DNA of 64,000 nt from Isoetes taiwanensis (Eukaryota > Streptophyta > Lycopodiopsida > Isoetales > Isoetaceae). Below the pieces are notes generated by a model. The model was not told the origin of the DNA. It saw only the letters and a list, made by a program, of their open reading frames with translations, and did not search any database. The position numbers and the translations under genes are program-made. The stretch covers positions 8,568,748 through 8,632,747 of the forward strand of contig JAJEKV010000031.1 of assembly GCA_021234155.1 (NCBI GenBank), given 5' to 3'. Below, one piece after another: positions 55,176-64,000 of the stretch (within the stretch, counting starts at the first letter, position 1; every line of letters starts with the position of its first letter).

Positions 55176-55507
55176 TTCTGCCGCAAGACGAGACCAATCG
55201 AATACTTACTAAAACATACGCCAATCCCTCCCATACGATTCTGGCAGCAATTCTTTCTTCTTACCCAAACCCTTTGCAATCCATGCCAGGACCAACTTCC
55301 CATGGAAATCCAGTGCAGACCATACCCGATAGTCAAAATCCTTCAATGTTCAGAGATAGGGCTTCTATCCCATACAAACCATACTCGATCATCTAACTTC
55401 GGGCGGACCAAAACTTGACCGTTCAAAATTTTAGGGTGTTGAATCCCCACCGTCCCTTCGGAAAATCGAATCCTCACCATCGGATCTAGGGCGTGGTCCA
55501 TTACTTG

Positions 55508-55530
55508 CACTAAAACATTATAATATAAGA
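55508..55530 (-). mobile_element. Helitron 5' terminus (second copy of the family)
   Basis: On the minus strand the sequence reads A then TCTTATATTATAATG, matching the 5' end of the Helitron at 25514 except for one or two bases. The matching 3' end (hairpin plus CTAG) was not found to the left, so the element is truncated or its other end has decayed. Confidence 0.55.
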
Positions 55531-55612
55531 TGGTAAGGAAACTGATTTAGATGTGATGATGATGATGATGTGTTGCTTGCTTTTGACATTATCTACTTTA
55601 TTAAATTTTTGT

Positions 55613-56545
55613 AGATTTGGTCTATGCCTAATCTCTACACTGCTTAATAATTCGCATTACATTCTTAATAAGGCTTTCGAAGCTAAAGTTGTTTTAACAG
55701 ATGCAAGTAGGCCAAATAGGGGTATGAGATTCAAATATGGTATGAGAGGTGCTGCACAGATGGTTGAAATCATTACAAAGAAGACTCTCGATTCTTACAT
55801 GCTTAAACAATTTGATAACTCTGAAGGTGGGCCACTTCAGTTTGAAGGCATAACCAACATGTAGTGACTAGAGATTTCTCGACATCCAGGCTCATTTTGA
55901 AACAACTGGTCCATAAATCTGGGATACACTTGTGGTAAAGTGGATATTTTGGTTGCTTCAATTGGAACACATGGTTCTATTGCTAAATTCTTAAAGAGCA
56001 AGATCCTATATATTAAAGTATGATTGCCTATACATGCTTTTCTTTCAAGATGCATTGAACTGATCGTCTCTTGCCTATAGATATATAGTGTGGAGCTAGC
56101 TCATGAGAGCAACATTTTGCAAGGAAGAAGGTCAGGTGCCTAAATTTCTATGCATGCATTGCAAGCGCAGTAAAATTATAACAGTAACGGATAGTCAAAT
56201 GTTTTCTGCTAGTTACGTGTGCCATGATAGGCACCTTATAACTAAAGGGATTGGTGCAGGCTTTATGCCCAGTAATTTGGATGCGAGCATTCTCGAAGAC
56301 TATGGAGGATGAATAATTTACTTGCAAATAAAATATCACGATACTTACTCTACATCCTCTAGCTTTTCAAAATTGTATGAGCTTAAGTTTGTGCATAGGT
56401 CTATGCTTATGCAGGCATGGGTTCATAATAAAGGTTAGTGACATGGCACTTAGTTCTCAGCTATCCTACATTGTATAATGATACAGATCACGACAAAAGA
56501 AGCAATCTAGATGGCTCGGCAGCTTGCCCTCAAGGAAGGGTTATT
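55613..56545 (+). pseudogene. Cysteine synthase (O-acetylserine thiol-lyase) pseudogene, several exons
   Basis: Pieces in order match the plant enzyme, which makes cysteine from O-acetylserine and sulfide with pyridoxal phosphate: KAFEAKVVLTD and MRGAAQMVEI (55670-55790), YMLKQFDN (near 55805), VDILVASIGTHGSI (55935-55985, the phosphate-binding GTGGT region, here changed to GTHGS), KGIGAGFMPSNLD (56247-56285), and MARQLALKEGLLI (56510-56545). Stops, altered cofactor-loop residues and missing start and end show it is dead. Intron-like gaps remain, so it derives from genomic DNA, not from mRNA. Confidence 0.75.
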
Positions 56546-57767
56546 GATATGAACAAGGAGCTCTATACGTTGTAGCAATGAAGTTTATTTAATTATTGGT
56601 TTTCCAACACATTCTTAATCTGTTTTTTTATGTTTTGATATAATGCTTTACTTTATTGGTGCATGTAGGAGTTGTTTTTGCCATGAATAAGCATAGGAAA
56701 GCTCTTTGTTTTGAGCTCTTTGTGTCTATCGAAGTGAATAGCTAGAGCAGATTCGGATCATTGACTGCTTCAAGGAATTGTTTAATTAGACACAATATAG
56801 TTACTGCACTATAAACAAGTATGTACGACTGTGCTTATGCAAGTGACATTAAGCATCGTGCAAATCTATTTGGTTAAAATAAAACTACTATCACAATATA
56901 TTTCTTTAGGGATGCATTTAAGAATACGACTTAATTATCTATCTTCTTATAAAGCAATGATTAAGTTTTATTCCCAACGTCATTCAATTCAACATTGAGT
57001 GATTGAGTTTTCTTTCCAATGTCATTCAATTCAACATTGATTCGTTCGTATTAGTTTTACAATGTTCCTATACAATGTTCCTATATTTGGTTCAAGGTAC
57101 TTGCTTACATGTTACTGAAGTTAGTATCACAAGAACAAAATCAGCGAACATTTGGAATGCAATCAAAGTTTTGGCATATTAGCGAAATGTGGAGGTATAT
57201 ATTTTTGCTAAATGAAATCAAGGAAAAACTTCATAATAGCTTAGGGCATTAAGCCTTGATATACAATTGTAGAACTAAATGAATGTTCTGTTATATTGGA
57301 TTTGATATTTCCATTTTCGAGCAACAAAACCAGTCACAAGCACAGTTCAAATTTCGCACAGTTGAGATGTCTTCTATTACAATGAGTGTCTACATGTTAA
57401 TTGCCCCCAAAATGAAAACCAATATATAAACCAACAAGGGAGCCCAAAATGCTAAAAGAAGTGAAACTACATGATCCCATCCCCGCTCCCGGCTTCAGTA
57501 CGTGAAATACCTCTTTACCCCAACTCACTTACCTTTCACATACCTCTTTACCCCAACTCACTTACCTAAACACAAGAGAGCTGGGAAAGAGAAATGTTCG
57601 CGGCGTCCTTGGCCACCACGATAAATTTCTTGTAACCGTAATCAACATTACTTTCCCCACTTCTTGGCGCGAAAATAGCTTTACCCTCGGAATCACTAAT
57701 CCTCCGGGAACGGATCCATTTCGGAGCCCCCGTTATCCGTATTTGACAACATCAGGCGTACCTTCTA
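56546..57767. other. AT-rich intergenic stretch
   Basis: No gene or element was recognised. A 31-base phrase with ACCTCTTTACCCCAACTCAC is directly repeated at about 57510 and 57542, and CAATGTCATTCAATTCAACATTGA-like phrases repeat near 56980 and 57020. Confidence 0.5.
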
Positions 57768-58215
57768 ATGGATCCCAACCGTTCGTCGGCAGGGTCCATC
57801 CTGGCCGTCCGTTTTATACCGTCCGGCGGAATCACATCCGTAAAATACCGCCGGACGGAATCACCGCTCTTTTCCACGCGGCAGAATCACAATCGACAAT
57901 TGATACCGTCCAGCGAAATATCCAGTAAAAATTCAAAATTTTGACGCCTTGTTCTTCCGAGAGGTTTTGCAGCTACTGGCTATGGCAGAATTCGTGCTCC
58001 ATAACCGAAGCTACCACGTCGTCGGCCGTCTCCACCGGACAAAGGTCCCCTGCCTTTTTATGTCCAAGAGCGCGGATTGCATGCATCACTACTACGCCCT
58101 CAACTGCAAGAGCGTTGTTTTAGTTTTCAATCCTTGCCGGATTTGAGGTGAAGGTTCGATTTTCTTATTCTGAACCGATTCTGTTTCTTGGGTTTGCTTG
58201 ATCTGGCACAGGGCC

Positions 58216-58242
58216 AAAAAAAAAAAAAAAAAAAAAAAAAAC
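58216..58242. repeat. Poly-A run
   Basis: About 27 consecutive A residues. It could be a simple repeat or the relic of a retroposed tail. Confidence 0.8.
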
Positions 58243-58605
58243 AGCGATGCGCAGAAGGCATTAGAGATAAATTTCTGCAAATGGGTAGCAAGGGGGGAAG
58301 GGAAACTCCATAGCCGAAGATGGGTCTGCGTTGTCAGAGTCAGGAAAAGGGGTATTAGGAAAAGGAAGCTTCTGCAGTATTCGGAGCTTCTGCAGGTGGT
58401 TTGGGATCATTTTCTTCGCCTCCAATTTGGATAATCAGAAATGGATATGGCCGATAACAAGCCGGCGATGGTGGCCAGGTTTTTGACAGATCTGTACAAG
58501 ACAGCTATGGCCGACCTCGTTTTTTGGTGAATCCATTCTCTGCCAAGTGCTAGAGGGTTAGGCATCTGTGCTTCAGGGGACTGAGTTGGAAGGGGACTTC
58601 ATGAG

Positions 58606-58674
58606 GGAGGTTTCTGGAAGAAACCCCCGGCGGCGCGCCGAAGCGGGCGGCGCCCGTTTCTTCCAGAAACCTCC
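58606..58674. repeat. Perfect 19-bp inverted repeat with GC-rich loop
   Basis: GGAGGTTTCTGGAAGAAAC (58606-58624) pairs perfectly with 58656-58674 around a 31-base loop rich in GGCGGCG. Confidence 0.85.
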
Positions 58675-58693
58675 TACGAGCGGAGTTTCCCGC

Positions 58694-59294
58694 CGTAACC
58701 TTTAGGGACCTAGAAATTTCCTATAATCCTGTGATCCGTGTTCGTATTTGTGATTCCGTTCCTGATCTTTTGAGATTTGTAGAGCGAATCAAGCAGATCT
58801 GTTCAAATTTGAAGAACGAATCAAGGACAAGAAACGTCTGGCAGTGTACAGAATGGGAAAATCCAGGTCTAATACTCTATAATGTAGATTTGCATGGAAA
58901 AAGGAGTTAAATTGGGAGTAGCAGCTCCTGATCATCGCTACAAAATCGAAATAAACAAAGGAAAAGGACGATTTACATGCAGGGGAAGCCTGTTCCGGTG
59001 ATAATCCTCTTTTCTTTCCCTAAATTTCCTTTGAGCCGAGCCGCAGAGTTCCAAATCCGCCACAAGAAGCATGATCTTGTCGGACTGCATAAAAGTCTTG
59101 TTCCGGCAAAGCTCTGTCTTGCAAAAGCCCTGTTCCGGCAGGACAAGCTGTGTTCTGGCTGTTCTGGCAAAGCTCGTGGCTTAAAGCCCTGTTTGGCGGC
59201 GCCACCAGATCGCCACCAAAAAATTTAGACTCAAAGTTACCTAAAAAAAATCGACACTGAAATCCACGGAAATTTCCAGGTCCCTAAGGTTACG
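58694..59294. mobile_element. ~600-bp MITE-like element with ~27-bp inverted ends
   Basis: CGTAACCTTTAGGGACC at 58694 and its inverted partner ending at 59294 (GGTCCCTAAGGTTACG) extend through GAAATTTCC. It lies inside the 57768-60238 element. No target duplication could be defined. Confidence 0.6.
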
Positions 59295-60330
59295 TTTTAG
59301 AATCCTACCATTGTTTTAGAAGCTGGCAGATTTTCTTCGCAGCGGGTTTTCTTCGCAGTCTGGTCTCACATAGCAGAGGAGAGATCTGAGCTTACAATCT
59401 GTGCCACAATTTGATCCAAGAATCTTCAGAATTGGCCCAGAAACGGCAAAGATCCACCTTGTTTTAGTTTTTCACAAGTGGTCTGCTCAAAAGCCCCTCT
59501 GTTTTTTGTTTTGAAGTTGCAAACTGGACTATTCATCTCTAAAAACTACATTATTTCATATTTCTCATTTGCACAAGCTTATCAAATGCGTCAAATCAAG
59601 TGGCCCATGGTATTGCCAATATTGGCAAGGGGTTCAAATCCCCACATGGAAAAATTCTAGGCATTGCAAAGAAATGATCCGCTTAAACAATCCTGAACCA
59701 TTTTCTATGGAATTGGCATAAAATTCTGGGATTGAACCTTGAACCATGGCAATCTTTCCACCTTGTAGCCTATAGACAGATAGGCCTAGAGCGCGAATGG
59801 CGATTCCGTCTGGTGGGATATCCGAAAAGGTATTCCATCCGGTGGAATATGCCCGATATTCCACGGGAAAGAATATTACGAGATGCGATTCTACGGGGGA
59901 GAATATTACGGTACGCGGTCATTCCACGCGTTAGAATATTACTATATGTGATTCCATCATACAAGATCAACTCCACGTGATTCCATCGCGTGGAATAAAG
60001 GATGACTCTACGGGGAAGAATATTATGGTATGCGATTCCATCGGGCGAGATGAATTCCAAGTGATTCCATCGCGTGGAATAAACGACGATTCCACGGAAA
60101 GAATATTACGGTATGTGATTCCATCTGGCGGGATTAATTCCATGTGATTCTATCGTGTGGAATAACTGGTTGGTGATTCTGTCCGGCGGGATTTTTCGGA
60201 CGGCCAGGATTAACCCTGCCGATGGACGGACAACTAGGATCAATCAGAACGTATCTGACAGCTGTCAGGTACAGATAGCGGTGGCGTCCAGAATGGAACC
60301 CATTCCTGGAGGCTTATGATTTCGCAGGAA

Positions 60331-61037
60331 CAAAATGACACATTACATATAAATTTTTGATTTTGGCCCTTAGTTAAAAAGTTAGTGAGGTGGCAAATCC
60401 TTATCCCTTGGATTTTGATGGGGGCATGCATGGGTCATGCATGGGCATGCCCCCACCCCATCTCCGAACCATCGGATTGGTCTGAAATATGGACCATCGA
60501 GTTGAAAAGTTATTGGGACCCTTTGGGACTCATTTAAGTGGGGAAAGCGATGTTGACTTACGTCGTATCGAAATTAATATAAAGTAAAGGTGTAGTTGTC
60601 AATGTAAGCGACCTGGATAGCAAAATTATCATTTGAGACTCAAGAAATGGGGTGAAAATAGCTTTACCCAGTTTTGGTGATTCCATTGCAGTGACTACTC
60701 TCACAGCTATTTTCACCCCATTTCTTGAGTCTCAAATGATAATTTTGCTATCCAAGTCGCTTACATTGACAACTACATCTTTACTTTATATTAATTTCGA
60801 TACGACGTAAGTCAACATGGCTTTCCCCACTTAAATGAGTCCCAAAGGGTCCCAATAACTTTTCAACTCGATGGTCCATATTTCAGACCAATCCGACGGT
60901 TCGGAGATGGGGTGGGGGCATGCCCATGCATGACCCATGCATGCCCCCATCAAAATCCAAGGGATAAGGATTTGCCACCTCACTAACTTTTTAATTAAGG
61001 GCCAAAATCAAACATTTATATGTAATGTGTCATTTTG
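60331..61037. mobile_element. Fold-back element: 333-bp arms, 41-bp spacer
   Basis: Left arm 60331-60663 (starts CAAAATGACACATT) and right arm 60705-61037 (ends AATGTGTCATTTTG) are inverted copies of equal length with few mismatches. It ends 147 bp before the ATG of the transporter gene. No coding capacity. Transcription through it would give a long double-stranded RNA. Confidence 0.93.
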
Positions 61038-61096
61038 TAACAACCCCCATGAGTTTCTATATGCATATTAAGATAGTATCCTAAAGCATTATATTA

Positions 61097-61102
61097 CACG
61101 TG
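61097..61102 (+). promoter_or_regulatory. G-box before the transporter gene
   Basis: CACGTG lies between the fold-back element and the ATG. TATAAAT occurs at 61150-61156, but only about 30 bases before the ATG, so it may not set the start site. Confidence 0.4.
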
Positions 61103-61184
61103 AAAGGATATAACAACGTGTTATTTTTTGTTGCATATACACGATCTAGTATAAATTCACATATAAGTATTAGTTACAGCAAAA

Positions 61185-62626
61185 ATGGAAACGACGGACA
61201 TGGGTGCGGAGCAAGAAGAGCCTCTTCTGCTCAACAAGCAAGACGAAGAAGCAGAAATTGAAATCATCCATGGCTCCAAAGACAAAGCATCCTTCTACCA
61301 AACTGCCTTCAATGCTCTAAGTGTCATGTTAGGTAATCCTTTAAACTTCTGTGCATTGTTTTCTTTCTTTCTATCTCAAAGCTTCTATGAATTCACACTG
61401 TATTTTTTGTCCCAGGTATTGGTTTCCTTTCAACTCCCCATGCGCTCCACCAGGGTGGCTGGATCGGCCTCGTCATATTCCTCTTCTTCGCAGTTGCATT
61501 CTGCTACACTGGATATCAGCTTGGTCAATGTGTTGCTAAACTACCTTACCTCACAACCTATTCAGATATTGGCTTGTATGCCTTTGGTGCCAAGGGTCGG
61601 GTATTGATAACAGTTTTTCTTTACCTTGAAGTACTTGGGGTGCTTGTTGCCTATACCATTTCCCTAGGGGATAACTTAGCCAAGTTGTTTCCTTCCCTTG
61701 ACCTCCACATCCCATGGTTACACCTTGGCCCCTCACAAACTCTATCTGTTCTCGCATCTTTTGTTATCCTGCCAACATTATTTATCCCTAATCTGCGATG
61801 GCTCTCTTACCTTTCTCTTGTTGTAGTGGCTACCTCCTTGGCCCTCATACCAATTGTTACCTGGGTTGGGTTATTTGATGGGATAGGTTTCAATCAGCCG
61901 ATTCCTCTTTTGAGAGTGAACAATATAGTAAATGCTACTGGGATCTATGCATATTGCTTTAATGTTCACTATGTTCTTCCGAATATCTATATATCAATGC
62001 GAAAGCCTTCGCAATATCCGAAGGTATACTTCTTTATCCATAGGATGAAAAGTTGCTCGTTTGACATGGTCCCAATTTAGATACTCTTGTTGGCTAATTG
62101 ATATTTCCTACATCATTTACAGATGTTGATTACAGTCTTCTTTATCATAACTTTACTATATGCTGGATTTGCAATCATTGGGGCACATATGTTTGGAAAC
62201 AAAATCTTCTCACAGATAACATTGAACATGCCAAAGGCCTCAATAGCAACATACATTGCTTTATGGATAATTGTGATTGTTCCAATTAGCAAGTATGGTT
62301 TATGTATAATACCAATAACCAATGAGTTTGAGACAAGGCTTCTTGATATTCATTACTCTATTGTGCGCCATGTCGCAAAACTTACATTGCGTGCCTTTAT
62401 CTTGTTTATAATCCTTGGCATGGCATTGATTTCGCCATGTTTCGAGAAGATTTTGGGATTGGTTGGTTCTGGTACCACTATGACAATGTGCATGATTTTT
62501 CCATGTATGTGCTATTTGAGATTGTTTCGAAACGAACTCTCCAAAGTAGAAATTTGGGCCAACTATGTGTTGATACTTGTAGGGGTATGCTTGGCTATCA
62601 TAGGCACAGTTCAAGCACTTATCTAA
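61185..62626 (+). CDS. Vacuolar-type amino acid transporter, AVT/AAAP family (three exons, ~419 aa)
   Basis: Predicted exons are 61185-61332, 61416-62023 and 62123-62626; introns begin GT and end AG (AG-GTAATC ... GTCCCAG; AAG-GTATAC ... TTACAG), and the phases join in frame. The N-terminus is acidic with EEPLLL, a vacuolar sorting-type dileucine. About ten hydrophobic segments follow. Family marks include FYQTAFNALSVMLGIG, STPHALHQGGW, YTGYQLGQC, TYSDIGLYAFG and, near the end, TLNMPKASIATYIALW with PISKYG. AAAP transporters move neutral amino acids with protons; AVT members act at the tonoplast. Length fits the family. No disruption is seen. The AVT1 subfamily is my best guess. Confidence 0.88.
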
Positions 62627-63580
62627 ATTGTAGTGGAAGAAGATGAGCGTGCTTGCAAATGAATGAGAATGGAGAAGTCATAAAAATAAAATAAATAACA
62701 TTAGTCGGAGTGGGAATGGAATGAGAATGGAGAAGTCATATATACTTTCAAGAAACAATGATGTGGTATGCGATAGAAACATCAATGGAGATGAAAACAT
62801 TCCATACATAGCTATGGGCTCCTACAAAAGGAGAGTTTTAAGAGATGTAGAGACACTATAATTTACAACATCTTTATTTTGGATATCTTCTATTCATCAT
62901 TTTCTTTCGTTTATGGGGCTGGCTATGTCTAGATAATTTTAGAAGCACAAAATTAGCACTAGCATTAGCATTATCTTCTTCTTGGTAGTCTTTTAATATT
63001 TGGTTCTTGTGTTTGGTGATGGGGCCTAGTCCCCAGGTTTTAGATGGGCTGTTGCCCTTGCATGTGCCGTCCCATAACCCGTGGGGTTCCAGAGGACGTA
63101 AAAATTCATCTTATCTTATCTTCTCCAAGTTTTTCTTATCCTTAGAAATAAATTATTTTTTAAGGAAATAATTATATAATTAGTTACATGGTAATATAGC
63201 AGATGGCCACTCGCTTAAAGAAGGGATACTTATGCAATATTATATGAGTGCACCTTCAACCCCAAATACAAAGCACATTTATTCAATACACACATCTCTA
63301 GCACCTTGCATGTATCACAGGATGCCAATCTGAATCCACTCATGTCGTGATATCTTGTCACTCGTTTAAGAAAGGAATACTTAGGCCGTGATATCTTGTC
63401 ACTCGTTTAAGGAAGGAATACTTATGCGGTATTACGCGAGTGCAGCTTCAACCCTAATACAACTTTAAATGTTCTCAAACTTCTTATGAGCACACACACA
63501 AAAACCCCTCCCTTTTTTTTTAAAACGAAGGACTTGAGTCTCCATTTAGGCCACAATATCTTTTGCAAGAAGCTGCTCCA
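62627..63580. repeat. Downstream intergenic region with short degenerate repeats
   Basis: CACTCG(C/T)TTAA(A/G)GAAGG(A/G)ATACTTA occurs three times (about 63210, 63360 and 63400), twice followed by GAGTGCA(C/G)CTTCAACCC. GAATGGAGAAGTCATA occurs twice (62669 and 62729). No gene is seen. Confidence 0.55.
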
Positions 63581-63725
63581 TGTGATTGTATATTACATAT
63601 GGCCAATCTCGAACCTGTTTGTGATTGTATATTACATATGGCCAATCTCGAACCTGTGATCTCAGGGTAATGGATTTTAAAGTCCCCATTACTAGACTAA
63701 TATTGGTTCTACCACTAGACCACGC
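63581..63725 (-). mobile_element. tRNA-derived SINE or tRNA-like relic with duplicated B box
   Basis: On the minus strand TGGTCTAGTGGTAGAACC (63705-63722) resembles a pol III A box, and AGGTTCGAGA (63646-63655) a B box at tRNA-like spacing. A 39-bp tandem duplication (63581-63619 and 63620-63657) repeats the B box at 63607-63616. Confidence 0.55.
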
Positions 63726-64000
63726 CCCGAAAGACATTAGTCTCAGAAATTGTAATAATTGTGTAGATAATATTGAGTTAGAGCAATAGATCATTTGCAT
63801 CTTAATAAAGTTAAACTCCACTTCATTCAAGCAAGTCTCTAATACATATAATGCAATATGATAACCATTGAACTAAATCATACTAAGTTACTGTAGCTAT
63901 GAAGTCGTATTTAATTAAAGTGGGACAAATCTCGAATTTTGGGAATTTCTCGAATTTTTACATTGAATCGTTGTTAGATCAGGGGGAGGGGAAGGGGAAG

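Larger units (their letters stand above)
57768..60238. mobile_element. TIR DNA transposon (~2.47 kb), superfamily unresolved
   Basis: Imperfect inverted ends of about 60-70 bases share GGCAGGGT, ATCCTGGCCGTCCG and GCCGGACGGAATCAC-type sequence (57768-57835 against 60170-60238). The right third (59806-60170) holds repeated GATTCCATCGCGTGGAAT and GAATATTACGGTA units, like subterminal repeats of a Mutator-like element. No clean target duplication and no transposase were seen. Confidence 0.6.

Overview
This is nuclear DNA of a land plant, species not determined. The evidence is plant-type LTR retrotransposons primed by initiator tRNA-Met, a CACTA transposon with a 3-bp target duplication, Helitrons, a LINE, a short-intron vacuolar amino-acid transporter gene and a decayed cysteine synthase gene. 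Almost all of the window is nested transposable elements. Coordinates and alignments were made by eye.

Layout. (1) 1-2382 and 32727-36173 are two halves of one Ty3/gypsy chromovirus (copy A). (2) It is split by a 30.3-kb CACTA-type element, 2383-32726, with CACTACAA ends, a CAC duplication and ACGACGT-rich subterminal repeats. (3) Inside the CACTA element, about 1.12-kb tandem repeats (4661-6908 and 29649-32128) flank a tandem array of pol-deleted relatives of copy A: LTR1, internal 1, LTR2, internal 2, LTR3, start of internal 3 (6911-29648). LTR2 is interrupted by a gag-only LTR element (15970-18811). Internal 2 is interrupted by a Helitron carrying 1.6 kb of CT-rich sequence (23640-25514). 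(4) The LTR at 36174-37748 is shared by copy A and by copy C, the best preserved copy (37749-45609). (5) 45610 to about 55200 is a minus-strand LINE, split by a small non-coding LTR element (48733-51521). (6) 55613-56545 is a cysteine synthase pseudogene; 57768-60238 is a TIR element; 60331-61037 is a perfect-length fold-back element. (7) 61185-62626 is the only intact host-type gene, an AVT-like amino-acid transporter. A tRNA-like SINE lies near 63581-63725.

Main discovery. The chromovirus family carries an extra gene upstream of gag that encodes a giant histone H3. In copy C (38422-39720, 432 aa) the protein starts with the exact first nine residues of mature H3, continues through about 340 charged residues, and ends in an H3 histone fold closing with GER. 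Copies of the tail differ only at synonymous sites. This gene, and a second unknown gene (ORF2), each have their own TATA box, and in copies A-type B1, B2 and C each TATA is preceded by a pair of about 67-bp hairpins. The hairpin arms differ between subfamilies but stay complementary. The same element encodes an integrase with a chromodomain, a fold that reads methylated H3 tails.

Second discovery. The gag-only element carries seven consecutive hairpins in its 3' non-coding region, and two more in each LTR, all with the same six-base loop TTGGTG on unrelated stems. This looks like a repeated RNA recognition signal.
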